Shown here: positions 24,254 to 32,819 of the stretch, one piece after another
Layout of the letters: each line of letters starts with the position of its first letter
Numbering within the stretch: position 1 is the stretch's first letter
Assembly: GCF_004022705.2 (NCBI RefSeq)
Contig: NZ_RZOY02000018.1
Location: 1 to 64,000 of the forward strand
DNA length: 64,000 nt
Direction of reading: 5' to 3'
Origin: Mesorhizobium sp. M2D.F.Ca.ET.226.01.1.1
GTDB lineage: Bacteria; Pseudomonadota; Alphaproteobacteria; Rhizobiales; Rhizobiaceae
Position numbers and translations under genes: made by a program
Notes under the pieces: generated by a model
Databases searched by the model: none
Told to the model about the DNA's origin: nothing
The model's input: only the letters and a program-made list of their open reading frames with translations

Positions 24254-25561
24254 ATGGCTGAAACTTCGACTGCCGAAACGGACAGCAGGCTGATCGGCTC
24301 GCATCACGGCCAGGTCAGCGCCGGCGATATCGCGGTCGGCGTGATCATCGGCAGGACGTCGGAGTTCTTCGACTTCTTCGTCTATGCGATCGCTTCGGTG
24401 ATCGTGTTCCCCAAGCTCGTCTTTCCGATGCATGATCCGCTGGCCGGGACGCTCTATTCCTTCGCCATCTTCGCGCTGGCCTTCATCGCGCGCCCGTTGG
24501 GCACCGTTCTCTTCATGGCGATCGACCGCGCCTATGGCCGCGGCGCCAAGCTGACGATAGCGCTGTTCCTGCTCGGCACCTCGACTGTCGCGATGGCGTT
24601 CCTACCCTCCTATGAAGATGTCGGCGCGGTCGCCGCCTGGCTGCTGGCGCTAACCCGCTTCCTGCAGGGCCTGGCGCTTGGCGGCACCTGGGACGGGCTG
24701 CCCTCGCTGCTGGCGTTGAACGCGCCGCAGAACCGGCGCGGCATCTATGCCATGATCCCGCAGCTCGGCGCGCCGATCGGGCTCATCGTGGCGAGCTCGC
24801 TGTTTGCCTTCTTCGTCGCCAATCTTTCGGCCGACGACTTTTTCAGCTGGGGCTGGCGCTATCCCTTCTTCGTCGCCTTCGCCATCAATGTCGTGGCGCT
24901 GTTTGCACGGCTGCGCATCGTCGTCACGCCCGAATTCTCAAAGCTCTATGAGAGCGGCGACCTGCAGCCGACGCGCATCAGGGACATGATCAGCACGGAA
25001 GGGCGCAATGTCATCGTCGGCGCTTTCGCGCCGCTGGCGAGCTTCGCGCTGTTTCATATGGTGACGGTGTTTCCGCTGTCATGGGTGTTCCTGTTCACCA
25101 ATGAGGGGCCGGAGCGCTTCCTGCTGATCGAGGCGGTGAGCGCGCTGTTCGGCATCGCGGCGATCGTCGCATCGGGTCCGCTGGCGGATCGCGTCGGACG
25201 CCGCGCCCTGCTCGGCGGCGGCGCCGTCGCCATCGCCGCATTCAGCGGCTTTGCCCCGCAACTCCTCAATGGCGGTACCGTCGGCGAGACCGTGTTCATG
25301 GTGCTGGGCTTCATCCTGCTCGGCTTGAGCTTCGGGCAATCCTCGGGCGTCGTCGCATCGAGCTTCTCGCGCCAGCACCGCTATACCGGCTCGGCAGTGA
25401 CGTCGGACCTCGCCTGGATGTTCGGCGCCGGCTTCGCGCCGCTCGCCGCGCTGCTGCTGGCCGGCACTTTCGGCCTCATCGCCGCCGGCGCCTATCTGCT
25501 GTCGGGCGCCGCCTGCACGCTGATCGCGCTGTGGATCGACAGGCAGGCCTCCAGGAGCTAG
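24254..25561 (+). CDS. MFS transporter (metabolite:proton symporter-like)
   Basis: A 435-residue major facilitator with about 12 hydrophobic segments. The N-terminal part (GVIIGRTSEFFDFFVYAIAS) resembles the metabolite/H+ symporter subfamily (ShiA/ProP-like), and the loop GPLADRVGRRALL is the MFS motif A in the second half. The ATG at 24254 was preferred over a GTG at 24239. It is divergent from cyoA and shares the 24123-24224 repeat array, suggesting joint control with the oxidase. Substrate cannot be told from sequence. Confidence 0.82.
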   Translation: MAETSTAETDSRLIGSHHGQVSAGDIAVGVIIGRTSEFFDFFVYAIASVIVFPKLVFPMHDPLAGTLYSFAIFALAFIARPLGTVLFMAIDRAYGRGAKLTIALFLLGTSTVAMAFLPSYEDVGAVAAWLLALTRFLQGLALGGTWDGLPSLLALNAPQNRRGIYAMIPQLGAPIGLIVASSLFAFFVANLSADDFFSWGWRYPFFVAFAINVVALFARLRIVVTPEFSKLYESGDLQPTRIRDMISTEGRNVIVGAFAPLASFALFHMVTVFPLSWVFLFTNEGPERFLLIEAVSALFGIAAIVASGPLADRVGRRALLGGGAVAIAAFSGFAPQLLNGGTVGETVFMVLGFILLGLSFGQSSGVVASSFSRQHRYTGSAVTSDLAWMFGAGFAPLAALLLAGTFGLIAAGAYLLSGAACTLIALWIDRQASRS

Positions 25562-25588
25562 CAGACGAGCGCAATCGCGGGCGTCCAA

Positions 25589-26641
25589 TCAGACCTGGTA
25601 GAAATCCCGATACCATTGCACGAAGCGAGGGATGCCGATCTCGATCGGAATCTCGGGCTTGAAGCCGGTCACCTCTTCGAGCGAGGTGACGTCGGCGTAG
25701 GTCGCCGGCACGTCGCCCGGCTGGATCGGCATCAGGTTGCGGATTGCCTTGCGCCCGAGCGCGTCTTCCAGCACGTCGATCAGCCGGCTCAGCTGCACCG
25801 GCGAGCTGTCGCCGATATTGTGGATCCGGTAGGGCGCATTGCTTGTCGCGGGATCGGGCGCGGCGCTCGTCCAATCGGGGTTTGGCGTCGCGGGGTGCCA
25901 CATGATGCGGACCACCCCCTCGACGATGTCGTCGATATAGGTGAAGTCCCGCTGCATGTTGCCATGGTTGAAAACATCGATCGGCTGGCCGGCGAGGATG
26001 GCCTTGGTGAAGATGAACAAGGCCATGTCTGGCCGTCCCCACGGACCATAGACGGTGAAGAAACGCAGACCCGTCGTCGGCAGGCCGAAGAGATGGCTGT
26101 AGGTGTGAGCCATCAGCTCGTTTGCCTTCTTGCTGGCGGCATAGAGGCTCAGCGGATGGTCGGCGGAATCATGCACCGAGAAGGGCATGCGCAGGCTGCC
26201 GCCATAGATCGAGCTCGACGACGCATAGACGAGATGGCCGACCGAGGCCTGCCGGCACCCTTCCAGGATGTTGAGGAAGCCGTTGAGATTGCTCTGTGCA
26301 TAGGCGTGCGGGTTGATCAGCGAATAGCGGACACCTGCCTGCGCGGCGAGATTGACGACGATCTCCGGCGCGGCCGCCGCAAAGACCGCCGAGATGCCAT
26401 CGCGGTCGGCGAGATCGACATGCTCAAAACGAAAGTTCGTGAACGCCGTCAGCCGGTCGAGCCGCGCCTGCTTCAGGGCAACGTCGTAATACTCGTTCAT
26501 GGAATCGAGGCCGACCACCTGCCAGCCGTCAGCAAGCAGCCTGTGGCAGAGGTGAAAACCGATGAAGCCGGCCGCGCCGGTGATCAGTATGGGCCTGCTC
26601 GACGTCAATCCATCCCCCAACGTTGCGGCCTGACCACTCAC
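25589..26641 (-). CDS. lpsL: UDP-glucuronate 4-epimerase-like NAD-dependent epimerase
   Basis: A 350-residue extended short-chain dehydrogenase. It has the NAD motif TGAAGFIG (21-28), the catalytic Tyr167-x3-Lys171 (SLYAASKKANE) and the sugar-nucleotide phrases SSSSIYGG and FFTVYGPWGRPDMALF, which are typical of UDP-glucuronate 4-epimerases such as LpsL of Sinorhizobium. The product UDP-galacturonate would feed lipopolysaccharide or exopolysaccharide. The frame starts with GTG at 26641; later TTG starts (26620, 26608) are possible. It stands alone and converges with the MFS gene. The symbol is by family resemblance. Confidence 0.8.
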   Translation of the reverse strand: MSGQAATLGDGLTSSRPILITGAAGFIGFHLCHRLLADGWQVVGLDSMNEYYDVALKQARLDRLTAFTNFRFEHVDLADRDGISAVFAAAAPEIVVNLAAQAGVRYSLINPHAYAQSNLNGFLNILEGCRQASVGHLVYASSSSIYGGSLRMPFSVHDSADHPLSLYAASKKANELMAHTYSHLFGLPTTGLRFFTVYGPWGRPDMALFIFTKAILAGQPIDVFNHGNMQRDFTYIDDIVEGVVRIMWHPATPNPDWTSAAPDPATSNAPYRIHNIGDSSPVQLSRLIDVLEDALGRKAIRNLMPIQPGDVPATYADVTSLEEVTGFKPEIPIEIGIPRFVQWYRDFYQV

Positions 26642-27009
26642 GGACCGATTGCTCGCCGGCAGCCCACAGCCGCGTTCAGGTGGCCGAGACCTTGCGCCTT
26701 GTATGGCAGGCCGTCGGCGAATTCAACGATACCCCGTCCTGCGTCGCCGCAACACAGGCCTCGTAGGTGGTCCCTATCCGGTCGATGATTGCCGACCATT
26801 GAGAGCAATGCGGCCTGCAAGTCGGGGATGCCACCGATATGCCGAAGCGCAAGTTCGATCTCAGAGCCGACGCTTACATACGAGCCGGGCACGGGGTCGA
26901 GTGGACTTTCGTGGAATGGAATTGCTCGAATTTGTCATATTGCGGATTTCCATTTCTTGGTGATCTTCCTTCATTGGGGCAAACTGCTACCGGGCTTTCA
27001 GGAGGAGAA
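26642..27009. other. Intergenic stretch with an AT-richer segment
   Basis: About 370 bases between lpsL and the next plus-strand gene. An 84-codon frame on the minus strand (26638-26892) and a plus-strand extension from 26839 are open but have no ribosome site or recognisable product. From about 26915 to 26990 the sequence is clearly less GC-rich than elsewhere and probably carries the promoter of the downstream gene. No confident -35/-10 pair was chosen. Confidence 0.45.
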
Positions 27010-27450
27010 ATGAGAGCACGCGCAGCGACGGTCGGAGACCTCGAAGATGTCTTCCACGGCCTGTCCAAGCGAATGTCGGACGACTATGTGGCAGCCGGCA
27101 AGGACAGAAAAAGCGCCTATGACAATCTGATGATGAACCTGAAGGAAGGCCGGGCGCATGCGCTCGTGCAAGACGACAGGACCATGGCGATCATCGCCTG
27201 GCACGAGAACGCCGACGCCGCCGATACGCTGTTCGCCGCCCAGGAGGATTTCTTCAACGCCGCGACCGTCCGCTTCTGCAAGCGGCACATCCGCCACGTC
27301 CAGGCGCTTGCCGGCAACCTTCCTATACATTCGCGCAGTTGGCTGCAGCGGCCCGACGTCGCGAGATGGTTCCGCGTGATCGGCTATATCGACTTGGGCC
27401 GGGAGAACGGCGCCACCTTGTTCGAACTGCCGCCGGCCGCCAACGGCTGA
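27010..27450 (+). CDS. Small hypothetical protein, GNAT/phage internal-protein-like
   Basis: A 146-residue protein. The ATG at 27010 sits behind a near-perfect ribosome site, AGGAGGAG, so I start here rather than at the upstream end of the open frame (26839). The N-terminus MRARAATVGDLEDVF has the beta-alpha pattern of GNAT acyltransferases and of the phage internal-virion/DUF2833 family, and the C-terminal half (RWFRVIGYIDLGRENGATLFEL) fits a GNAT-like last strand. No acetyl-CoA P-loop is evident. Function unknown; possibly phage-derived. It converges with the flavoprotein gene, eight bases away. Confidence 0.6.
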   Translation: MRARAATVGDLEDVFHGLSKRMSDDYVAAGKDRKSAYDNLMMNLKEGRAHALVQDDRTMAIIAWHENADAADTLFAAQEDFFNAATVRFCKRHIRHVQALAGNLPIHSRSWLQRPDVARWFRVIGYIDLGRENGATLFELPPAANG

Positions 27451-27457
27451 CGGCGGC

Positions 27458-28600
27458 TCACAAGCCGAACCAACGCGACCGCCGGCTCGAGCCGAACATC
27501 TCCTTGTCCGCACGCAGCGCCACCGAAGGCTCGTAGTAGTTGCCGGTTGGCGCGGGGCCTGAAAAGAAATCGACCTCGACCTTGCCGATGCGGCCGCCGC
27601 CGAATTCGATGTAGCAGGTGCCGAAGCCGTCATAGAGCGTGCCGCTGCCGCTTTGGCGCATTTTTGCGATGAGCGCGGTGGCGACCGCCCGTGCCGCGCC
27701 TTCAGCGAACACGCCGGCCTTGGGTGTCCCGGTGTTGGCACCGTCGCCGACCGCATAGACATTCTCATATTTGGTTTCGAGCGTGCGCGGATTGACCGGG
27801 ATCCAGCCGTTCTCCGACATGCCGCTTTCCAGTACCACCGGCGGCACACGATGCTTGGGAACGCCAAGGAAAAGCTCGAACGGCATTTCGCTGCCGTCGT
27901 CGAGAACAGCCACGTTGCGGGCATTGTCGACGGAGGCGACCCGGCGGCTCGGGATGAACTTGATGCCACGCTCGGCGAAGGCCGCGAGCAGTGCCCGCGA
28001 GGTGTCGGGCGAAGGCGGGACCGGGCTGCCGAGCGGCAGCACCAGCGATATCTCGCAGGCCTCGCGCACACCCTGCCGCGTCATGTAGTCGTGCAGCATC
28101 AGCACGCATTCGCTCGGCGCCGGCGGGCATTTGTAGGGCGCGCCGCAGACGCCGACCATCGCCCTTCCCTTCGTGAAGGTGGGCAAAACGTCACGCAGCC
28201 GCTCCGCGCCGGCAACCGAATAGAACTCGTTGGTTCCCGACAGCCCGGGCGTGGCGTCGAAATCATATTCGGCGCCGAGCGCCACGATCAGGTAGTCGGC
28301 ATCGAAGACGCCATTATCGGTGGTGACTCGCCGCCGTTCCGGATCGATCGCGGTGACGGTGCGCTTCAGCAGGCGCACGCCGGGCTTGGCGTAGCGGCTG
28401 TATGGCAAGCGCACTGCCTCCGACGCCTTCAGGCCGAACATCACTTCGAGCTTCGAAAAGCCGAAGATGAAGGCTTCGCTCTTGTCGATGAGCGTGACGT
28501 CGAGGGCGTCGCCCATCGCCTCGGACAGCAGCGTCGTCAGTTCCAGGCCGCCAAAGCCCGCACCTAAAACGACGATGGATGGTTTCTTTGCGGTGCTCAT
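27458..28600 (-). CDS. Sulfide:quinone oxidoreductase-like FAD flavoprotein
   Basis: A 380-residue pyridine-nucleotide-disulfide-type flavoprotein. The first FAD motif is VVLGAGFGGLE (10-20) and the second is VYAVGDGANTGTPKAGVFAEG. Two cysteines in GVCGAPYKCPPAP (152 and 158) match the region of the reactive cysteine in sulfide:quinone oxidoreductases and flavocytochrome c sulfide dehydrogenases. The C-terminus (SSRRSRWFGL) is amphipathic, as expected for a monotopic membrane enzyme. It may oxidise sulfide or another reduced compound to quinone; type II NADH dehydrogenase is less likely. Nearby peroxiredoxin is on the same strand but 137 bases upstream. Confidence 0.75.
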   Translation of the reverse strand: MSTAKKPSIVVLGAGFGGLELTTLLSEAMGDALDVTLIDKSEAFIFGFSKLEVMFGLKASEAVRLPYSRYAKPGVRLLKRTVTAIDPERRRVTTDNGVFDADYLIVALGAEYDFDATPGLSGTNEFYSVAGAERLRDVLPTFTKGRAMVGVCGAPYKCPPAPSECVLMLHDYMTRQGVREACEISLVLPLGSPVPPSPDTSRALLAAFAERGIKFIPSRRVASVDNARNVAVLDDGSEMPFELFLGVPKHRVPPVVLESGMSENGWIPVNPRTLETKYENVYAVGDGANTGTPKAGVFAEGAARAVATALIAKMRQSGSGTLYDGFGTCYIEFGGGRIGKVEVDFFSGPAPTGNYYEPSVALRADKEMFGSSRRSRWFGL

Positions 28601-28737
28601 CTTGGTTCCCCACGTCTTGGCGCCATGCCGAGGCGCCGGGTTGAACTCGTTCGTTGCCTTCCCGGTGGCGGCGAGCGCGTGTCTCCCACGCTCCCTCGCC
28701 GCCGATGCCCTGCCCTCCTGGGCCCTGGTCAGACCTG

Positions 28738-29403
28738 TCAGGTCAGCACAGGCTGCGGCACGATGCGGATGTAGGGCTTCGGTTCCTTCCAGCCCTGCGG
28801 ATAAAGCTGCCTAGCCTCATCATTCGACACCGAACCCGCGATGATGACGTCGTCACCCGGCTTCCAATTGACCGGCGTCGCCAAGCGATGCTTCGCCGTC
28901 AGCTGCAGGGAGTCCACCACGCGCAGCACCTCGTCGAAGTTGCGGCCCGTCGTCATCGGGTAGGAAATAACGAGCTTGATCTTCTTGTCGGGGCCGATGA
29001 CGTAGACATTGCGCACCGTCTGGTTGTCGGCGGCGGTGCGGCCATCGGCGCTGTTGCCGGCCGAGGCGGGCAGCATGTCGTAGAGCTGCGAGATGGCGAG
29101 AGTCGGGTCGCCGATCATCGGAAAGTTCGGCGCCATACCCTGCGTTTCGGCGATGTCCTTCGCCCAGCCGGCATGCCTGTCGACAGGATCGACGGAGAGG
29201 CCGATGACCTTGACGCCGCGCTTGTCGAACTCTGGCTTGAGACGGGCCATATAGCCGAGCTCGGTCGTGCAGACCGGCGTGTAGTCCTTGGGATGCGAGA
29301 AAAGGATGCCCCAATCCTTGCCCAGCCATTCATGGAAGGAGATCGGACCTTCCGTGGTGTCGGCCGTGAAGTCGGGGGCGATGTCTGCGATACGGAGTGA
29401 CAT
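28738..29403 (-). CDS. 1-Cys peroxiredoxin (Prx6/AhpC-TSA family)
   Basis: A 221-residue thiol peroxidase that removes hydrogen peroxide and organic peroxides. The peroxidatic Cys45 lies in SHPKDYTPVCTTELG, and the C-terminal domain phrases WKPGDDVIIAGSVSNDEA and YIRIVPQP identify the Prx6 subfamily. The open frame reaches 29520, but the ATG at 29403 has AAAGGAACG upstream and the standard N-terminus. It is divergent from the BTAD regulator gene, with phased repeats between. Confidence 0.92.
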   Translation of the reverse strand: MSLRIADIAPDFTADTTEGPISFHEWLGKDWGILFSHPKDYTPVCTTELGYMARLKPEFDKRGVKVIGLSVDPVDRHAGWAKDIAETQGMAPNFPMIGDPTLAISQLYDMLPASAGNSADGRTAADNQTVRNVYVIGPDKKIKLVISYPMTTGRNFDEVLRVVDSLQLTAKHRLATPVNWKPGDDVIIAGSVSNDEARQLYPQGWKEPKPYIRIVPQPVLT

Positions 29404-29459
29404 TTGTTGCGTTCCTTTCCGGTTGGAATTCGATTGCGGCGCTAAATTAGGAAATCTAT

Positions 29460-29486
29460 GTTCCGCCAGCGTTCCCCAGCGTTCCC
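29460..29486. promoter_or_regulatory. Phased GTTCC direct repeats before the BTAD regulator
   Basis: GTTCC occurs at 29460-29464, 29471-29475 and 29481-29485, a spacing of 11 and 10 bases. The last two are part of an exact tandem decamer CAGCGTTCCC (29467-29476, 29477-29486). BTAD/SARP regulators are known to bind short direct repeats spaced one helical turn apart near the -35 region. The site lies 34 bases before the regulator start, between it and the peroxiredoxin gene. Confidence 0.5.
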
Positions 29487-29519
29487 TGCCTGGAGACGGA
29501 TCTTGCTGATGGTGCTTCA

Positions 29520-31223
29520 ATGCGGGTTTCGATCCATCTGCTCGGTCGCTTCGCCGTCAGCGTCGATGACCGGCCGATCCCTGCGGCCGATTGGCGGCGC
29601 GACCGCGCCGCGGCGCTGGTCAAGCTGCTCGCGCTGAAGCCCGCGCATAGCTTGCATCGCGAGCAGGCGATGGAGACTTTCTGGCCGGACGCCGATCCGG
29701 AGGCGGCAGGCGCCAACCTGCGCAAGGCCGTGCATTTCGCGCGCCGCGCGCTCGGTGCTCACGACCTCATCGCGATCAGCAACGACGTCATCGCGCTTGC
29801 GCCCGATGCCGAGCTCGAGATCGATATCGAAGGCTTCGAGGCCGCCGCCAAGACAGCACTGCGGGGTGGCGAAAAGAGTGCTTTCGAACGCGCCGCCGAC
29901 CTCTATGGCGGCAGGCTTTTACCGGACGATATTTTCGTCGAATGGCTCGACGCTCCTCGCGCGCAGCTGCAGCAACGCTACAGCGACCTGTTGCGCGCCG
30001 GCGGTCTCTGGCAGCGGCTGATCGCGCTCGACCCGGCCGACGAGCAGGCGCAATGCGCGCTGATGCAGGCGGCACTCGGCGCCGGCAACCGGGTCGAGGC
30101 GATCCGCCAATTCAACCAGCTTCGCGACAATCTGCATGCCGAGCTCGGCGTCGGGCCGAGCGCCGCGACCATCGCGCTCTACGAGAAGGCGCTGGCGCTT
30201 TCCGGCGCGGAGACAGTCAACCCCTCGGAACGCATCCGCACCTCGCTGGCCTGGGGCCTGGTGCATCTGCAGAGCGGCGAGTTCGACAAGGCAAGCGAGA
30301 TCGCCCGGCAGACACGCGATCTGGCGCTGGGAGCCGACCTGCCGCGCGAGGTCGGCGAGGCGAGTGCGCTGCTGGGCATCGCATCGATGATGCAATCCCG
30401 GTGGCCGCAACTGTTCCGGTCCGAATTCATCGAATGGGTCCGCGCCAAGCCGGCCTTTGTGCAACATGTCTTCGATGGGCATCTGTGCCTGTCCGAGTTC
30501 TGTCTGTGCAGCGCCAAAGGTCATGCCGAAGTAGCGGGACTGGCCCAGGAATTGCTCGCCGTTGCCGAGGAAGCGGAATCGAACGCCGGACGCGGCCTCG
30601 CCTGCCTGCTTCTGGGCGAGGCTTCGCTCTTTTCGGGCGAACTCGACAGGGCCGAGCAGTTCCTTACCGAAGCAGAGCGGCTGCTGCTTGCAGCGGACGC
30701 AGTCGCCGGCCGCGTGCTGGCGATCGAGCGGCTGGCCGAGATCGCCCTGGAGCGCGGCCAGAAATGGCGCGCCAGCCGGCTGATCCAGCGCGGCCTCGCC
30801 GATGCCGAACGCTCTTGGCTCTCGCCGCATCTCATCATGCGCATGCAGGCGCTGGCCGTGCGGGCGGCATCGACGCCGAAGATGGTGGCCGAAGAGATCC
30901 TCGCCGGCGACAGGTTGTTGACGCCGGGCGCCTGCCAGCCATGCTCGATGGCGCTGCGCACCGCTTCGGCGATCGCGCTTGCCGAAGCCGGCGAGCTGGA
31001 ACAGGTCGACCGCCGCCTGAACGACGCCGAGCGTATCGCCGGCATGTGGCAAGGCGGCCCTTGGGCTGCAGCCCTTTGGGAGGCGCGTGGCGTGCAGCGG
31101 CGGGCACAGGATAAGGAAGTGCGCGCTCTCGCCGCCTTCGAAGAGGCCGCCAGCCGCTACGAGGAACTCGGCCGGCCGCGCGACCAGGCCCGATGCCTGG
31201 CGCGAATGGGAAATCACGGCTGA
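29520..31223 (+). CDS. BTAD/SARP-type transcriptional regulator with TPR-like repeats
   Basis: A 567-residue regulator. Residues 1-90 form an OmpR-like winged helix of the AfsR/DnrI type (LLGRFAVSVDDRPIPAADW; KLLALKPAHSLHREQAMETFW). The bacterial transcriptional activation domain follows at about 95-235 (FVEWLDAPRAQLQQRY; RQFNQLRDNLHAELGVGPSAAT). The remaining 330 residues are helical repeats (TPR-like). There is no NB-ARC ATPase. The ATG at 29520 lacks a strong ribosome site. Such regulators are typical of actinomycetes but occur in proteobacteria; the target may be the divergent peroxiredoxin. Confidence 0.8.
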   Translation: MRVSIHLLGRFAVSVDDRPIPAADWRRDRAAALVKLLALKPAHSLHREQAMETFWPDADPEAAGANLRKAVHFARRALGAHDLIAISNDVIALAPDAELEIDIEGFEAAAKTALRGGEKSAFERAADLYGGRLLPDDIFVEWLDAPRAQLQQRYSDLLRAGGLWQRLIALDPADEQAQCALMQAALGAGNRVEAIRQFNQLRDNLHAELGVGPSAATIALYEKALALSGAETVNPSERIRTSLAWGLVHLQSGEFDKASEIARQTRDLALGADLPREVGEASALLGIASMMQSRWPQLFRSEFIEWVRAKPAFVQHVFDGHLCLSEFCLCSAKGHAEVAGLAQELLAVAEEAESNAGRGLACLLLGEASLFSGELDRAEQFLTEAERLLLAADAVAGRVLAIERLAEIALERGQKWRASRLIQRGLADAERSWLSPHLIMRMQALAVRAASTPKMVAEEILAGDRLLTPGACQPCSMALRTASAIALAEAGELEQVDRRLNDAERIAGMWQGGPWAAALWEARGVQRRAQDKEVRALAAFEEAASRYEELGRPRDQARCLARMGNHG

Positions 31224-31311
31224 GCTTGCGCCAGAGACCAATCGGCGGGATGGTATGGAAGGCAGCCGGGGGCGCTGGCAGCCCGGATATGCATGGCTGC
31301 TGGAAATCGAG

Positions 31312-31797
31312 ATGGTGCGCGCTAACCTGGCCTTGGTCGCCCTGGTTGCCTTGATGAGCCCGACAGCGGCGGGCACGCGCCTGTCCCATCTATTCGACCG
31401 CTCCGACCTGGCAACGACCTATTTGGGCGAGTCCGATCTCCTGACCGCCTATACGACCGGCATGGCGCGCTATCGTCTGTTGCTCACCGGTGTGACCGGC
31501 ACGGCCAATCTCGCCGCACCGCTCGAACCTCTTCAGCTGCGGCCTGAATTCCAGCAACGGACATGGCGGGCAGCGGACGGCAGCCTGCTGCAGGGCTTTG
31601 CGGGCAAGGGTGGCTTCCGGCTGACCACGGGAAACTGCCTCGCCCGCATCTGCGTGGCCAGCGAATGCAGCGAAGCCGGCTGGCCGGTCTATGCCTGCAG
31701 CGACGGGCGCAAGCGCAAGATGTCGGTCAAGAGCTTCGTGGCGGCAACATTCGACGGCGTCCCCTATCGACGGCTGAGCGCGCCGAAGGATCAATGA
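31312..31797 (+). CDS. Hypothetical secreted protein
   Basis: A 161-residue protein with an N-terminal signal (MVRANLALVALVALMSPTAAG). Four cysteines cluster near the end of the domain (NCLARICVASECSEAGWPVYAC), suggesting periplasmic disulfides. An ATG at 31255 in the same frame is possible, but the signal peptide begins at 31312, which has GGAAATCGAG ahead. It follows the BTAD gene by about 90 bases on the same strand. No family recognised. Confidence 0.6.
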   Translation: MVRANLALVALVALMSPTAAGTRLSHLFDRSDLATTYLGESDLLTAYTTGMARYRLLLTGVTGTANLAAPLEPLQLRPEFQQRTWRAADGSLLQGFAGKGGFRLTTGNCLARICVASECSEAGWPVYACSDGRKRKMSVKSFVAATFDGVPYRRLSAPKDQ

Positions 31798-31885
31798 TCT
31801 TCGCGGCGCGGACCGGTCTCCAAAAATCCATCTCACTTCACCCGAAGGTTGCGCATGCGTCGCGCCGCATGGCATCTGTCGGCAA

Positions 31886-32650
31886 ATGACAAGCAAGCCC
31901 CTTCCACAGCCTTCTAAGCCGTTGCGGCGATCCGCCGCCGGGAAGGTCAGCCTCAACCGGGCGCTGTCGAAGCTCGGGCTCTGCTCGCGCAAGCAGGCTG
32001 AGCTTTTGATCGCCGAGGGGCGCGTGAGCGTGGCAGGCAAGGTGGCGCGCGACCCTTCGCTTTGGGTCGATCCCGAGCGCGACCGCATCACGGTCGACGG
32101 CGAGCGCATCGCCGCCGAGCGCAAGGTCTATCTCATGCTCAACAAGCCGCGTGGGCTGGTCACCACGCGCGATGATCCTGAGGGCCGCGGCACGGTCTAT
32201 GACTGCCTGGAAGGGCTAGACCTGCCTTTCGTCTCGCCGGTCGGCCGGCTCGACAAGGCGAGCGAAGGCCTGCTGTTGATGACCAACGACACGCGCTGGG
32301 CGAACGGTCTGCTCGACCCCGCCTCGCACGTCGCCAAGACCTACCATGTGCAGATCGCGGCTGTGCCAGACGACGCGATGCTGGGGCGCTTTCGCCAAGG
32401 CGCGGACGTGGACAGCGAATTGCTCGCCGCAAGCTCAATCACGCTCTTGCGCAGCGGCGGCCGCACCGCCTGGCTGGAGATCGTGCTCGACGAGGGCCGC
32501 AACCGGCAGATCCGCAGATTGCTCGGCGCCTTTGATATCGAGGTGCTGAGACTGGTCAGGGTGGCGATCGGTGGCCTTCAGCTCGGCGAGCTTGCCAAGG
32601 GTCAGGCGCGGCATTTGACGGACCAAGAGCTGGCGACTCTGGCGACTTGA
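31886..32650 (+). CDS. 16S/23S rRNA pseudouridine synthase (RsuA/RluE-like)
   Basis: A 254-residue RsuA-family enzyme that isomerises a uridine in rRNA. An S4 RNA-binding domain (VSLNRALSKLGLCSRKQAEL; residues about 21-70) precedes the catalytic domain with Asp123 in VGRLDKASEGLLL. Motifs LNKPRGLVTT and EGRNRQIRRLLGA match the family. Which uridine is modified cannot be decided from the sequence. Confidence 0.9.
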   Translation: MTSKPLPQPSKPLRRSAAGKVSLNRALSKLGLCSRKQAELLIAEGRVSVAGKVARDPSLWVDPERDRITVDGERIAAERKVYLMLNKPRGLVTTRDDPEGRGTVYDCLEGLDLPFVSPVGRLDKASEGLLLMTNDTRWANGLLDPASHVAKTYHVQIAAVPDDAMLGRFRQGADVDSELLAASSITLLRSGGRTAWLEIVLDEGRNRQIRRLLGAFDIEVLRLVRVAIGGLQLGELAKGQARHLTDQELATLAT

Positions 32651-32664
32651 CGCGCCACGCACTA

Positions 32665-32808
32665 CCCCTCACCCGGATTGCCAGCCGAATTGCGAAGAGC
32701 AATTCGGGGCAATCCGACCTCTCCGCGGGGGGAGAGGAGACCGTCAGCGCTGAGCCCCTCTTCTCCCCGTCGGGGAGAAGGTGGCCGCGAAGCGGCCGGA
32801 TGAGGGGG
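32665..32808. repeat. RIME-like intergenic mosaic repeat
   Basis: Near copy of the 6468-6612 element in the same orientation. It is bounded by CCCCTCACCCGG and CGGATGAGGGGG, with a GAATTGCGAAGAGCAATTC hairpin, a TTCTCCCC...GGGGAGAA stem and GGCCGCGAAGCGGCC. It lies between convergent genes and may also stop transcription from both sides. Confidence 0.85.
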
Positions 32809-32819
32809 AGTAGCGCTCG

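Noticed and set aside
26638..26892. 84-codon minus-strand frame before lpsL
   Set aside because: No Shine-Dalgarno and no recognisable product.
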